NCBI GenBank assembly: GCA_010093515.1
Contig: MU001671.1
Location: forward strand, 1,386,535 to 1,450,534
Direction of reading: 5' to 3'
Source: Lineolata rhizophorae
Taxonomy: Eukaryota; Ascomycota; Dothideomycetes; Lineolatales; Lineolataceae
DNA: 64,000 bases
Shown: positions 47,134 to 57,513 of the stretch, piece by piece
How positions within the stretch are numbered: position 1 is the first letter of the stretch
Layout of the letters: every line of letters starts with the position of its first letter
Translations under genes and position numbers: made by a program
The notes under the pieces: model-generated
The model's input: the letters and a program-made list of their open reading frames with translations, nothing else
What the model was told of the DNA's origin: nothing
Database searches by the model: none

Positions 47134-49332
47134 TCATTTTTCGAACGCTTTCCATTTACTCGCCGCCTCGCCGAAGGTCATGAACTCGACCTCCATGTCC
47201 CCTTTCTGCTTGACCCACCGCAAGAAGCGTTCGACCATGGGCAAAACGTGGGCGTTCCCACTCGTATCGGGGTGCAGCACCAGCGGATACGTCACCATTT
47301 CGATCCGACGTCTCAAATCTTTCTTGCCAGTCTCCACCGCCTCAGCAGCGAGCTCCACCAGTTCCTCGTGTAAAAACTCGAACCGGTCCATCCACATGCG
47401 CTCGATCACGCGTGCGTCCACGTAACCATGGCTATTGGGCGTATGGGGCCAGAACTGCATCGGGGTCATATCCTCCATATACCAGTTGGCGGGGACCTCG
47501 ACTAGCGCCGAAGGAGACGGCGAGGCTGCCTTAGGCAGTGGCCGCATCCACGATTTGGCGCTAACATCGGGCCCGTACTGCGGGGGAGCGATCGGGGGCA
47601 GATGCGGGAGGAAGTAGGGAGTACTGTCATGGTGGCTGAGGGAGGTGTCGTACAGGAAGCCGTGCGATTCTAGCAAAGCCACGGTGTTCTCTCGGAGCTG
47701 GTATAGCGGCGCCCGGTAGCCAAGGGGTTGCTTACCGGTTAGAGAGCGCGCCACTGCGACGCAGTGCTCGATTACTTCCGCTTCTTGGTCTTCCGTAAGC
47801 TGCGAAGCACCCTAGAGTTGTTAAGTGAGTTAGTGTGCGCTCTTGGCGATAATATCTATTGGCTATCATGAGGGGCTCAAGCTGCAATTTTCGTACACAC
47901 CTCGTGGCAGTACCCATGCAAGCCGATTTCGGCTCCACTCCCAACGATATCCTTCATTTGGTCCGGGAAACTTTCCATGCTGTGTCCTGGAACGAACCAG
48001 GTGACCTTGTCTGAGACACCGAGCTTACGAAACAGCCGTAAAAGTCGTGGGACTCCAACTCGCGCGGAGAAGAACCCGCTGCTGTAGTCTGCCATGTTAT
48101 TGTCTGGGTGCGTCCCGGTGCCGAGCCATCCGGACACGGCGTCGAAGTCTACGGAGAGGAGAACCTTAATGGTCGGCACTGGTCTTGCTGAGGGGGTCGG
48201 GGCGGGGGGTATGATCGATTGGGGGACCGACTGTTGCGGCGGACGAGGCGAAGTCGCTTTTACGAGTTCGTCATCGCGCCACACAAGCCTGCCTTCCATG
48301 CCACCATCAACGCTGATGCACTCTCCAGAAATATGCCCCGCTGCGCGATGACTGCTCAAAAAGACCACCGCGCGCGCAACATCAGCTGGTTTGGCAATCT
48401 TGGCAAGCGGGACTCTGGGAGAGCGAAATTAGCGCACTGTGCATGTTTACACTGAAAAGCCCTCATGAACACGTACGTAGCTTGCGCTTCGGTATACATC
48501 TCTCTGGGATCGTCCAGTCGCCCTTCAATCAATGGCGTGTCGACCCACCCAGGCGCTACAGCGTTTACCCTCGCCCTCGCGTTAAGCTTCACCACCTCAT
48601 TTTTCACGCTCCTCACCAGCCCATACTGCAGCCCCGCTTTCCCGCTGGCGTACTCCGCATGTCCCGCCTGCCCAAACTTGCCGCATTCGCTCCCCGTCAG
48701 CACGACGGCCAGGTGGGGCGGCTCTCCGCCACCGCCAGCTTCGTCCTTGTCGGCCGCCGCCCGCGCGAGGAAGTGCTTCACCGTCAGAAACGTGCCGCGC
48801 ACGTTGGTCGCGTATGTCTTCTCCCAGAGGTCCAGCGGCAGCTCCCAGATCGGGTATGCGGCGCTCTCGTCGGTGATGCCGGCATTGGCGGCTAGGATGT
48901 GGATGGGGCCGAAACGGGAGTGAGCGGCGGCGATGGCGGACGCGACGGATGGCTCGCTGCTGATATCGCCTTGGATGTAGTGGAGGTTGAGATCTGTGGA
49001 GGGGGCGGTAGGCGGTCGGAGGTCGTGGCCGGAGACTTTGCAGCCTTGGGCTGGGGTGGGTTAGAATTGAGAAGGCGCGAGGGAGAGTAGAACGGGCAGA
49101 CACGACTGCAATTGCGGCTGATTCAATGTATGCCGAGCAAGACAATTGGAAACCAATTGAAATTAGAAAATTGAACTAAGTGATTGAATCGGGAATAGAA
49201 AATGTAGTTTGCGACTCGATTGAATGAGAGATTGAAGAACCCACCGAGAAATTCCTCGACGATAGCGTGGCCTATGCCGCCGGCCGCACCCGTCACAAAG
49301 ACATGCAAACCCTCGATTCCGAGAAACGACAT
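47134..49332 (-). CDS. Fusion enzyme: short-chain dehydrogenase + polysaccharide deacetylase
   Basis: Four exons on the minus strand: 49332-49245, 49050-48477, 48414-47901 and 47811-47134, 617 residues. Residues 1-270 or so are a classical SDR: TGAAGGIG at 14-21, 'GHDLRPP' after beta-2 (its Asp suggests NAD(H)), 'NAGIT', catalytic Ser in 'LTGSECG', Y163-x3-K167 ('YASGK') and 'ISVDGG' near the end. After a Pro/Ser-rich linker, a NodB-type deacetylase domain starts at about 305 ('KVLLSVDFDAVSGW', catalytic/metal Asp). It has 'THPDNNMADYSSGFF', 'VTWFVPGHS' and the metal-binding 'GLHGYCHE' (387-392), then 'LGYRAP'. The form is that of the PuuE/HpPgdA-like branch, whose members act on small amides or imides or on peptidoglycan. 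Exon 3 is one open frame running from SDR through the linker into the deacetylase, so the fusion does not depend on splicing. There is no signal peptide, so it is probably cytosolic. The substrate is unknown. Confidence 0.88.
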
Positions 49333-50027
49333 GTTTTCAACAGAGTTTGAAACCTAAATCAAGACTACAGCATCAATTGAGAATTTCCCCAACTGTAACT
49401 GGGTGGAAACAGCAACACGGCCTTGGCGGCGGCGCTTAAGTATACGATGGGCGTCTATCCGATCGACGTAGCCATCCCACTTTTGCGGGCAAGCTCGCTG
49501 CCAATCGGAGCGGAATCATGACATGCATGCCATAGAGCGCAGACGCCCAATCCTCTCTAAACAATGCGGGGTGACGCGCATGTACCTGCGTCGTTTGGTA
49601 ACGAGCAAATGTAAACCTCGTTCGAAGATAGAGATTGCCCGTGGTCGAGCGGCTGATTTGTTTCTCGTAGATTGAGCTGCAAATTTTATTGAACATTCGT
49701 TCCGATTACAAGCACGGGCAGGTACACGAAAATAGAAGTCACGTGGAAACAAATCACTTCACTTCGAAACTCAAAGCAACGATTATGTTCATGTCTTCTG
49801 TCGGAACGTAAGACACGTTGCGCGTCCTCTAGGTACTACGCGTCCGAATAATTTCGTCCGGAGGATGAATATCCACTAGAGATGTCAATGCACTCGCTAG
49901 GCAGAACTATTCAACCATCTATAAATCGAAGGTCGTCCAACTATAATTTTAGGCTCTAAAGCCCGCTGCATGAACAAGTCCTGAACTACAAGACAACAAA
50001 ACCAAGTCCAACAGAATCAAATCCAAC
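49333..50027. promoter_or_regulatory. Divergent promoter region, fusion enzyme / DsbA-like gene
   Basis: About 700 bases between divergent starts. It is AT-rich on the right side. No named operator was recognised; shared regulation of the two genes is possible but not shown. Confidence 0.4.
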
Positions 50028-50969
50028 ATGTCTGCCCCCTTGGTCAACAACTCCGGCACAGACGCCGGCCCCCCAAGAATGACCTTCCACATCGATATCA
50101 CTTTCGACTTCCCCTGCCCTTGGGTAAGCCCGTCTCCGCCCCATTCATTCTCCTATCGCGCTCGCTCATCAAATATACAGTGCTACATCGGTCATCGCCG
50201 CCTCTCCCGCGCCATCGACCTGTACCGCAAAGTCTACCCCGGCGGCCGCAACGACGTCTTCCAGTTCCACTGGCACCCATTCTACCTTTCAGGCACCGCC
50301 TCGCTCTGCGAGACAGCATCCGACTCCGCCACCATCTCGTTAGGCTCCGCGAACTGCACCTCTAGTGCCTGCGCGCCTTCCTCCTCCGTCTCCGCCACCG
50401 AGGTCCTCTCCACTCGCTTCGCCGACCAACCCGAGCGCGCAGCCGCTGTCGTCGATCGCCTGCACCAAGTTGGCCGCTCCGAAGGCATCTTGTTCGACTT
50501 CTCTCCCGGGACGGGCATGAAGATCCCGCGCGCTGGCACGCGCGATGTCCACCGCTTAGTGCGGTTGGTGGATCGGAAGTACGGGGATGTGGCGGCGCAG
50601 GCGCTAGTGGAGCAGCTATACCATGGGATCTACGAAGAAGGAGTGGACGTTGGAGAAAAGGAGGAGTTGGTACGGCTGGCGGCGGGAGTGAAGGAAGCGA
50701 GCTGCGGGTCCGACAAAGTATTGTCTATCGACGAGGGGACTATTAGAGCGTGGATGGAGAGCGATGAAGGCTGTGAGGAGATAGATAAGGAAGCAGAGAG
50801 AGCGAGAGCGGGGGAAGGCGTAACGGGAGTGCCCACTTTTGTAGTTAGCGGAAGTAAGGCTAGTAGGGAGGCTTTGGAAGGCGCACACGACGTCGGGGAT
50901 TGGTTGGAGGTTCTAACGAAGATTAAACAGGCCAATGAGGAGCACAGCGGGGCCAAAATTAGCGTTTAG
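50028..50969 (+). CDS. DsbA/FrnE-like thioredoxin-fold oxidoreductase
   Basis: Two exons, 50028-50123 and 50181-50969, give 294 residues. The spliced N-terminus reads 'ITFDFPCPWCYIGHRRLSRAI'. This is the FrnE/HCCA-isomerase signature with C30-P-W-C33 at the start of helix 1. The cis-proline loop is 'GVPTFVV', and a conserved 'HRLVRLVDRKYG' lies between them. A Ser/Ala-rich insertion at about 75-110 separates 'FYLSGTA' from 'FADQPERAA'; most relatives are shorter there. The intron is 57 nt with no stop and keeps frame, so an unspliced message would encode a protein with 19 residues inserted between W32 and C33. Substrate is unknown; the family includes protein disulfide oxidoreductases and glutathione-dependent isomerases. 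The gene converges with the PPCDC gene. Confidence 0.88.
   Translation: MSAPLVNNSGTDAGPPRMTFHIDITFDFPCPWVSPSPPHSFSYRARSSNIQCYIGHRRLSRAIDLYRKVYPGGRNDVFQFHWHPFYLSGTASLCETASDSATISLGSANCTSSACAPSSSVSATEVLSTRFADQPERAAAVVDRLHQVGRSEGILFDFSPGTGMKIPRAGTRDVHRLVRLVDRKYGDVAAQALVEQLYHGIYEEGVDVGEKEELVRLAAGVKEASCGSDKVLSIDEGTIRAWMESDEGCEEIDKEAERARAGEGVTGVPTFVVSGSKASREALEGAHDVGDWLEVLTKIKQANEEHSGAKISV
50124..50180 (+). other. In-frame, stop-free 57-nt intron splitting CPW|C
   Basis: The donor GTAAGC follows TGG directly, and the acceptor ATACAG precedes TGC. Length is 57 nt (19 codons) with no stop in the coding frame. Splicing joins Trp to Cys and creates the CPWC motif; retention separates them. Confidence 0.85.
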
Positions 50970-51305
50970 GAGTAAGCAAGATTCTCGGCATCGTATCGTC
51001 AGCGCTAAGACTCTGGGATATCTCGGACAACCGTTTGCAACCGCCAGCTCACTCTCCGAGTGCGCTCCTTATGCACAGTTAGTACAACATCAAACAAGCT
51101 TCGACACTAGTTTAGCTCGACCTTTGAAATTACTTAGCTGAGTAGCACTCTGTGATCTAGCTGGACGGACGTTTAAACAATAGGCTGATGGAATCCCCGC
51201 ATCCCATATAGAATTGACGTGTGGTTATGCATAGGGACCGAGTCTGACGAACCAAGTCGATACCAAACAATACGGGAATAAGACAAACGCAATACTTGCG
51301 AGTGT
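50970..51305. other. Intergenic between convergent DsbA-like and PPCDC genes
   Basis: About 335 bases of 3' sequence shared by the convergent genes. No feature is seen. Confidence 0.5.
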
Positions 51306-52466
51306 CTAACACTCTAGCAGGCGCGGCGGCTTGCGATCTGCTCGTTCACGTTTCTCCAATTCCTGCACGCGCCGCATCATAGTGCGCTCGATAGAATGGG
51401 GGGAATCTCCGACGCCGTTCTCATCGCCAGAGTCGCTCGACTGTTTGGTTGATGCGCTACTTAGGTCTCCTGCGCGCATGGGATAGGTTTCTTTAGCTAG
51501 CGGCGGGGGCATATAGGCGCATAAGATGCACAGGACAAAGAACGTACTAGCATTTAGCGTATTCGGGGTCGTTGCCCCTGAGCCGCTGAAGAAGTTTGCG
51601 GACGTGCTATTCTGGCCTATCTCTTTGCGGAAGACCGATTCTGACTCAGATACGAATCCATTTGAACCCTTCTCTTCTAGGCCAAGAACATCCGCAATCT
51701 CAGCTACCACCTGCCTCCAATCTCTCATGGCACCGTCTCCCGTATCCCCGCACGCCAATTCCTTCTCCTGCGGCCTCAGAACGCGGACCCACGTTCCCCA
51801 CTCCTCCTCTAGCATGCGCACCTGCACCCTCGTCACCGGATGCCGCCACATGGCCGTGTTCATCGCCGGCGCGACCAGGATCTTCTTTGGCGGCGCCGAC
51901 CCCGGCGGCATTCTTTGCATGCTCGGCGGCCACCTGATTGGGTCTACGGTGCCGTCCGTGTCCCACGCGCGCAGTGTCGACAGTAGCAAGTTGTCGGCGA
52001 TGCCCTGCACCATCTTGGCCATGGAGTTTGCGCTCAGCGGCGCCACAGCGCACGCGTCAGCCCAGCGCCGCAGTTCGATGTGCAGGATCTTGCTGCCGCG
52101 CGTCCAGGGCACGGCCCACTCGTCCTCGTCGGCATAGACGGCCTCGACACCGGGGAGGCTGGTCAGGGACGGCACCGGCGGCTGTTCTACCGACTGGCCC
52201 GACAGGAAGTGCGCGGAAGAGGCGGTTAGGATGATGCGGATATGCGGCATGGGCTTATAGGCGGTTGTGAGGCGCTGGACAATGAGCGGGATCTTGATGG
52301 TAGCGACAGAGCCGGAGGCGCAGAGGAGAAGATGCGGGCGCGCATCGTTGAAATGGTCAGAGGCAGAAAAGACAGTCGATGCTCCCGGAGCGCCCGTTGG
52401 AGGTCCGGATAAACTGGGTGGGTGGTTGAAATCGCCTGTAGTTTCTAGCGGCATCGGGTATGCCAT
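51306..52466 (-). CDS. Phosphopantothenoylcysteine decarboxylase (CAB3/HAL3-type flavoprotein)
   Basis: PPCDC uses FMN to decarboxylate 4'-phosphopantothenoylcysteine in coenzyme A synthesis. A single frame of 386 residues. The flavoprotein fold starts at about 44 ('HLLLCASGSVATIKIPLIV'). The catalytic histidine is H129 ('ILHIELRRWAD'), the PAMN motif has N203 ('APAMNTAMWRHP'), and the redox/catalytic cysteine is C239 in the substrate-flap 'LACGDTGDGAM'. Thus all three catalytic residues are in one chain, unlike S. cerevisiae, where His and Cys are split between Hal3/Vhs3 and Cab3. The product need not form a mixed trimer to be active. The C-terminal 100 residues are a charged Ser-rich tail. 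It shares a 387-bp divergent promoter with GRX5. Confidence 0.92.
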   Translation of the reverse strand: MAYPMPLETTGDFNHPPSLSGPPTGAPGASTVFSASDHFNDARPHLLLCASGSVATIKIPLIVQRLTTAYKPMPHIRIILTASSAHFLSGQSVEQPPVPSLTSLPGVEAVYADEDEWAVPWTRGSKILHIELRRWADACAVAPLSANSMAKMVQGIADNLLLSTLRAWDTDGTVDPIRWPPSMQRMPPGSAPPKKILVAPAMNTAMWRHPVTRVQVRMLEEEWGTWVRVLRPQEKELACGDTGDGAMRDWRQVVAEIADVLGLEEKGSNGFVSESESVFRKEIGQNSTSANFFSGSGATTPNTLNASTFFVLCILCAYMPPPLAKETYPMRAGDLSSASTKQSSDSGDENGVGDSPHSIERTMMRRVQELEKRERADRKPPRLLEC

Positions 52467-52853
52467 TGCGGGCAGCTCGTGATGTAAAACGACTGAGGAA
52501 TTCAGGACCCGTGAGGTCAGTAAGGGGCGTAGTTTCCACCTCCCTTATATAATGTCTCGGATCGCAATAAAACCGCTTCTCGACGACACTGACGCATTAC
52601 TAAACACACCTCAGGAACATAACATCATTTGACAAACGTTGCGTGCATCATTGCGAACGATCTTTTGGACGGCAACTGCGGATGGCTGATGTCATGCCGC
52701 CAAGCAGTCATAGTGTCATAGCTCCCTCGGCGAAATTGCTTCCCCGACGCATTTCTAAACATCATCCGGAAGCTCTCATCGTCTGTCGCCGCCACCAAGA
52801 AGTTTGTTAACTAAAACCACTCAGACTCTCTGCACATTTCTGCAAATCCCATT
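52467..52853. promoter_or_regulatory. Divergent promoter, PPCDC / GRX5
   Basis: 387 bases between the two ATG codons. On the minus strand a TATATAAGG-like box near 52,545 lies about 80 bases before the PPCDC start. Both genes could be controlled from this region; no iron-responsive site was identified. Confidence 0.5.
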
Positions 52854-53603
52854 ATGCTGTCTCGAACGGCTCTCACATCTGTAGGATCTTCCAAGTCGGA
52901 CTGCACCAATTGCGCTTGGACGGCAAACTAATTCAACCAACTAGGCCTTCCGGCAGTCTTCGCGCCACATTTCTCCCCGCCCAGTCGTCACCTCTGCCGC
53001 CGCATGGTCACCATCAGCACGCTCACAACAACCCGCAACTTTCCGCATTCAGTCTCCCCAGCAGCTCCGCTTCCTCTCCGAGGCCACGCGATCTGCGATC
53101 GAGAAGGCCGTCGGAACGAAGCCTGTGGTGCTGTTTATGAAGGGGACCCCGGATACTCCGCAATGCGGGTTCTCCAAGGCGAGCGTGCAGATTCTAGGAA
53201 TTAATGGCGTGGACCCGGATAAGTTTGCGGCATTTAACGTGCTAGAGGACGATGAGCTTAGGCAAGGTACGTGCTTGGAGGGGCGCGAAGCTCGCGGCAG
53301 TCGTAGGGTGGGCGAAGTGGCGGACAGTCGGCTTGTTTACGGCACCGCTTACCTATTGTGCGGGCTCGCGCACATGCATATTAAGATGGTTTCACCTTTG
53401 CAAAACGCTAATACCTGACAGGAATCAAGGAATTCTCGGAATGGCCTACCATCCCGCAGCTGTACGTGGACAAGGAGTTCGTTGGCGGATGTGACATCTT
53501 GATGTCGATGCATCAGGATGGCACGCTGGCGAAGATGCTCGAGGAGAAGGGCGTGTTAGTGCCGGTAGCAGAAGAGGAGACTCAGAAGGGGGATAGAAGC
53601 TAA
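52854..53603 (+). CDS. Mitochondrial monothiol glutaredoxin GRX5
   Basis: Grx5 binds a [2Fe-2S] cluster with glutathione and passes it to apo-proteins in the mitochondrial matrix. Three exons: 52854-52880 (27 nt), 52945-53266 and 53422-53603, totalling 176 residues. The first 50 or so residues ([19 protein letters not shown]...) are rich in Arg/Ser/Gln without acids, like a matrix presequence. The core has '[19 protein letters not shown]' with the single active-site cysteine C83 of the CGFS motif, then glutathione-binding '[20 protein letters not shown]'. The last join gives '[11 protein letters not shown]', the family sequence. It ends with a short acidic tail. The very short first exon and AFRQ junction are typical for Pezizomycotina GRX5. 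Confidence 0.94.
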
Positions 53604-54859
53604 GGCAAGGAACGTTTCAAAATTGTAATGGTCATGTAAGAATTATAGCGATGCCGCGCTGCTTAGGTTCAAAGTCGCTGCATTCTTCGTCAAGCTTTTC
53701 GTGTGCCGATATATTCTTTTCGCCCGGACATACGATATCTGCAAGGGTTGCCTTTCACTGTCTAGGTATTGTATGTTTCATTTTTATCTATATATACATT
53801 TACAAAATGTATGCGCTTCTAATTTAAGTGTTGTGCACTCTACTGCATCACAACACTTGCAAACATGAGTATCGACTTGCGATGTCACTCCTGCCGCGCC
53901 GTCTGATTGAAATTGCATAGGCTATCAACCTTGGCTTCGCTTGGTTTGTCAATGTCAAGACTCGGTCATTACTTGCATGACTTCCAGGGCGCCTTCACTT
54001 AACGCTATCAACTCCCGTAGAGTAGCAACATTTCAAACGTTGTTGCTAAAACAATGTCTATGGGTGATCATCGCCACAGTTTCCATTCAATCTCTAGCGC
54101 ATTTCACCAAAGCATTGTGGCCTAAATAAGTAGTTTCATACAGTTGTACTATTGGTAGTCTAATTTTGCGGCCATTGTCAGATTTCCCAATCCAAGGAGC
54201 ATAGCGGATATATTTGACATATTTTTCATATTGATAGCTAGAGATCTGTTAGTGGCTTCACACTGCCCTTCAAAGGTTTGAAATTGCCGAACTGAGCAGA
54301 GGTCATTTTCATCGGCTATCAATACCTGGTGCGCCAGTATTGGTGTCACCAACGTGCCACATCCATTTGCGCCTTTTATTCTCATAATTGCTCGAAATGT
54401 TACTCGTAATATACACTTTCATTAGATTTACTACCTGCCATTCCCCTACATTCATGAGAGGCTGCGCTAGATTCACGTGAGCCAGATCTAGAGCATGTCA
54501 GATGGCTTCCATTTTGCGAAACCGCGTTGGGCAAGCCATCTGCGCCTGCTATCTTACCGAGTTCAATGTCTTCCAAAGTAGCCGGTCAGCCATCTATTCT
54601 TGCCCTATTGAGGGGCTCACGTAGGCGGCCTATTCACCCAGCGCTGGCGCTGGCGGTTGCCGCAACGTGGCGTGGCTGCTACTTCAAGACCTATTGTTTT
54701 ATTGTGCGCTTGTATTGGGCACGTCTTGGAAATGAATTGTCATTTTATGGTGGCCTGCGGGCTTGCCCGCCTTATATCAAGACTTCTTCCTGTCTCTTTT
54801 CTTTCTTTTCTTCTCCAAGTTCCAAAAACATCACCGCCATCACCACCATCAAAACCACC
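53604..54859. other. Intergenic, GRX5 3' end and orphan promoter
   Basis: About 1.25 kb, AT-rich, with no gene seen. A pyrimidine-rich run followed by CACC-rich sequence directly precedes the ATG at 54,860, like a fungal 5' UTR. The reading frame is also open upstream of that ATG, but the sequence there looks non-coding. Confidence 0.5.
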
Positions 54860-56122
54860 ATGGCCTCAGTGCCACCACCACCTCCTCCAGCGCTTCGGCG
54901 CTCCAAGCACTCCGGGTCGAATGACCCATACAAGGGCCGGCGGGCCCGCAGGACGGGTTCCGCCACCCTTCCGGCGCTGGCGCCGCCACCACCATCACCG
55001 CCGCAGCTGCCCGCGCCGGCCCCTCGCAAAAGGAGGGGCCGTGCTGCCTCCTCCACGGCCGCCGTGGCCCCGACAAGGCCACGGTCGACCCGCGCCGCGG
55101 CCGCTGCCGCCAACGCCAAGGGGTTCGCCGATAGCGACCCCGCGGCCCCGACAGAAGACGCCTCTTCCTCCAGGGTGGGCTGGAAGGGAGGTCGCAAACT
55201 GTTCCCTGGGGAATACGAGTCCCACCAACTCCTTCCCAGCGCCAGGGAACTTTACGGGGGGGAGGAGAAGGGGAAGGGGGGGAAAGGGGGGAAGAGGAAG
55301 AGGGGGGAGGACGAGGAGGAAGAAAGCGGCGACAACGACGAGGTGGGCTCGGTCATCTCCCTGTCGGGCCCTCTACTGACGAGGCCGGTCGCCCCGCCCA
55401 GGAAGAAACCGCGTCGTTCCCGAACTAGCAGGGACGAGCGTCGGGCGGGGTTGGTCCCGTGTCTCGACGAGTGGAGGCCCGACAGCAGCGACACCGAGAG
55501 CGCCGGTTCCGCCCACGACAGCGACAACAGCATCGTGGCAGCCGCGGAGTCTCCGGGCTTCTCGGCTGGGCCTGCGTCACTGCCTATTTCTCAAGGCGAA
55601 GTGGCGGAAAGGTCGCCGGAGCCGACGCACCCACTAGCTCACGACGCGGTCCCGGGGACACACGCGGAGCAGGCCGTCGTCGTCGCCGCCCCTCGGGGGA
55701 GCCCCAGCCCCGGCCAACCGGAGGACATGCCCTCGTCGACGTCTCCGCCTCCAGCAGGGTCCCCACAGCCTGATCTCACAGCCTCGCCCTCGAGCTCTTC
55801 GTCCACACTCGGCGGCGGTCTTTCCCGCGATGGAGATCGCGAGCCGTCGCCGGCGGGAGAAGAGACTCGTTTCGTCCCCACGGTACAAGATCAGCAGCGG
55901 CCGAGTCCAGCTCCGCAGCCGCCGGCCGCGCCGCGTTCGGGCGGCTCCGCGGTCGCCGAGCGGCTGAGGGCGGATATTGCGCGCTGGAGCCGTGCCGTGG
56001 CGGGCGAGGTAGGGACGGCGCGGGCCCTGACGGCGGAGGCGCGCAGGGCGCTCCGGGAGGTACAGGAGGCGTGGGAGCGGGAAAGGGAGGAGGACGAGAA
56101 GGAGGGGTGGTGGAGAGGGTGA
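54860..56122 (+). CDS. Low-complexity orphan protein
   Basis: An intronless frame of 420 residues. The start at 54,860 is in a good ACCATGG context after a CT-rich leader. The product begins with a proline run, is rich in Pro/Ala/Arg/Ser throughout, has Gly-Lys-rich and Glu/Asp-rich blocks (about 135-165), and two candidate ordered pieces: 'RVGWKGGRKLFPGEYESHQLLP' (about 105-126) and a C-terminal amphipathic, probably coiled-coil helix of about 60 residues ending 'WEREREEDEKEGWWRG'. Basic clusters (KKPRRSRTSRDERR) suggest nuclear localisation. No known domain is recognised. It may be a fungus-specific nuclear protein; function cannot be stated. Confidence 0.5.
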   Translation: MASVPPPPPPALRRSKHSGSNDPYKGRRARRTGSATLPALAPPPPSPPQLPAPAPRKRRGRAASSTAAVAPTRPRSTRAAAAAANAKGFADSDPAAPTEDASSSRVGWKGGRKLFPGEYESHQLLPSARELYGGEEKGKGGKGGKRKRGEDEEEESGDNDEVGSVISLSGPLLTRPVAPPRKKPRRSRTSRDERRAGLVPCLDEWRPDSSDTESAGSAHDSDNSIVAAAESPGFSAGPASLPISQGEVAERSPEPTHPLAHDAVPGTHAEQAVVVAAPRGSPSPGQPEDMPSSTSPPPAGSPQPDLTASPSSSSSTLGGGLSRDGDREPSPAGEETRFVPTVQDQQRPSPAPQPPAAPRSGGSAVAERLRADIARWSRAVAGEVGTARALTAEARRALREVQEAWEREREEDEKEGWWRG

Positions 56123-57489
56123 GGAGGGGAGGGGGAGGGAAGAGGGAAGGGAGGGGGGTTTGCGATTGGGGAAGGGGGCGGGAGGGGAATGAGTGGAGGG
56201 ATTTCACTTTTTCTTTTTCTTTTTTTTCTTTTTCAGAAATACAAAAGCATTTTTACTCACGGCTGCCGAGGGCATGCCGTCGAGTTTGTCTTCCTAACAT
56301 CTTACCGCTTCTCGCCGCGTGATGACCTATGCGACTTGGCCGTGTGGTATATGTCTACTCATGATGTTTGTGGAAGGGTTGTGATTAATGATGTCTACTG
56401 AAAGACTCTACTTGGCAAAGGCACCGACAAACTTAACGCTCGCATAGCAACTCAAAGGGTTAGAGATGAATGCTTCACCACAGGAGACAGATACAAAGGA
56501 TGCAATTTAATTTTTATGAACTTCTGCCGCGGAGTTCGCATAGTCATTGGGACATGGTCTGGACCTTCTCCCGAGTCTCTTCAAATGATAGCCATTCATA
56601 TTAAGGGCCGAGTCGTACTTCTAGTCACGGGAATCTGGAAAGACGTCCAGTTGTCCTTGCACTGTAGTCCACGCGTGTGGTCTATGTAATCCATCACTTC
56701 AGTGAAGTGCAAGTACAAAACCAACATCACTAAAGAGCCAAAGGAGGTTTGAAAGTAGAGATAGAAGCAGTTGAATACCACCTCCGTTTCGAATGACAAA
56801 GATTTTAAACCTAAACAATGACTTGCTACAATTACATTATCCAAAGGTGAGCCTTGACCCTAATTGATTCCGAGTGCACGTCGTCTAAGTTGACATAGCT
56901 GTGTCTCTACCCACTTCACCCACCTCATACAGCATTCCAAACTACCATCGTCGGCTCTCCAGCATCTACGCAATCCACTCCGAGGAGAAATCCAAACCGC
57001 ATACCGCCTGAACCACGGTTCGCGCCCTCAAGCCACTAGCCGCCCACCGGACCCGCCCAACCACCACACATGCGCTACCGTAAGGCCTCAGCTTTCACGA
57101 CGATGCTTCCCGCGAACCGCCCAACCCCAGACTCCCGCAGCTAGCCCTACCTCAGAAGTCAGCCCAAGCGGAGACGGACCCAAAGCTCTAAGCCTTCTCG
57201 CCAAGCTATCTGGACCAGACTTTTCGAGACCGCGCATTTCCGCGGCCCCCCCCCGAGGTAGGTCGCAAGCCGTCCGGGAACGCGTACTCTCTTCCGCGAG
57301 TCCCACCCACGGAACGCCTTGCCGCCGGCGCTGAAAATCTGCGATCTCCATACTTTGGATCTGGAATACCGGAGGGCCCACTCGTCAGAACTATAGGACC
57401 TAACAAAAAGTGACTGGAAAACAAAAAGCCCCCGCCATTAACCTTCTCTAGGGCTCCAGGTGTCCCCACAGTTACCCGCGTTTCTGGCC

Positions 57490-57513
57490 TTGGGGGGGGG
57501 GGGTGGGGGTGGC
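57490..57513. repeat. Poly-G tract
   Basis: A run of G interrupted by T within 57,490-57,513. It can form G-quadruplexes and is a likely site of sequencing length error. Confidence 0.8.

Noticed and set aside
47901-48414. SDR and deacetylase as two separate neighbouring genes
   Set aside because: The exon runs without a stop from the SDR end through the linker into the deacetylase domain, and there is no room for a terminator and promoter.
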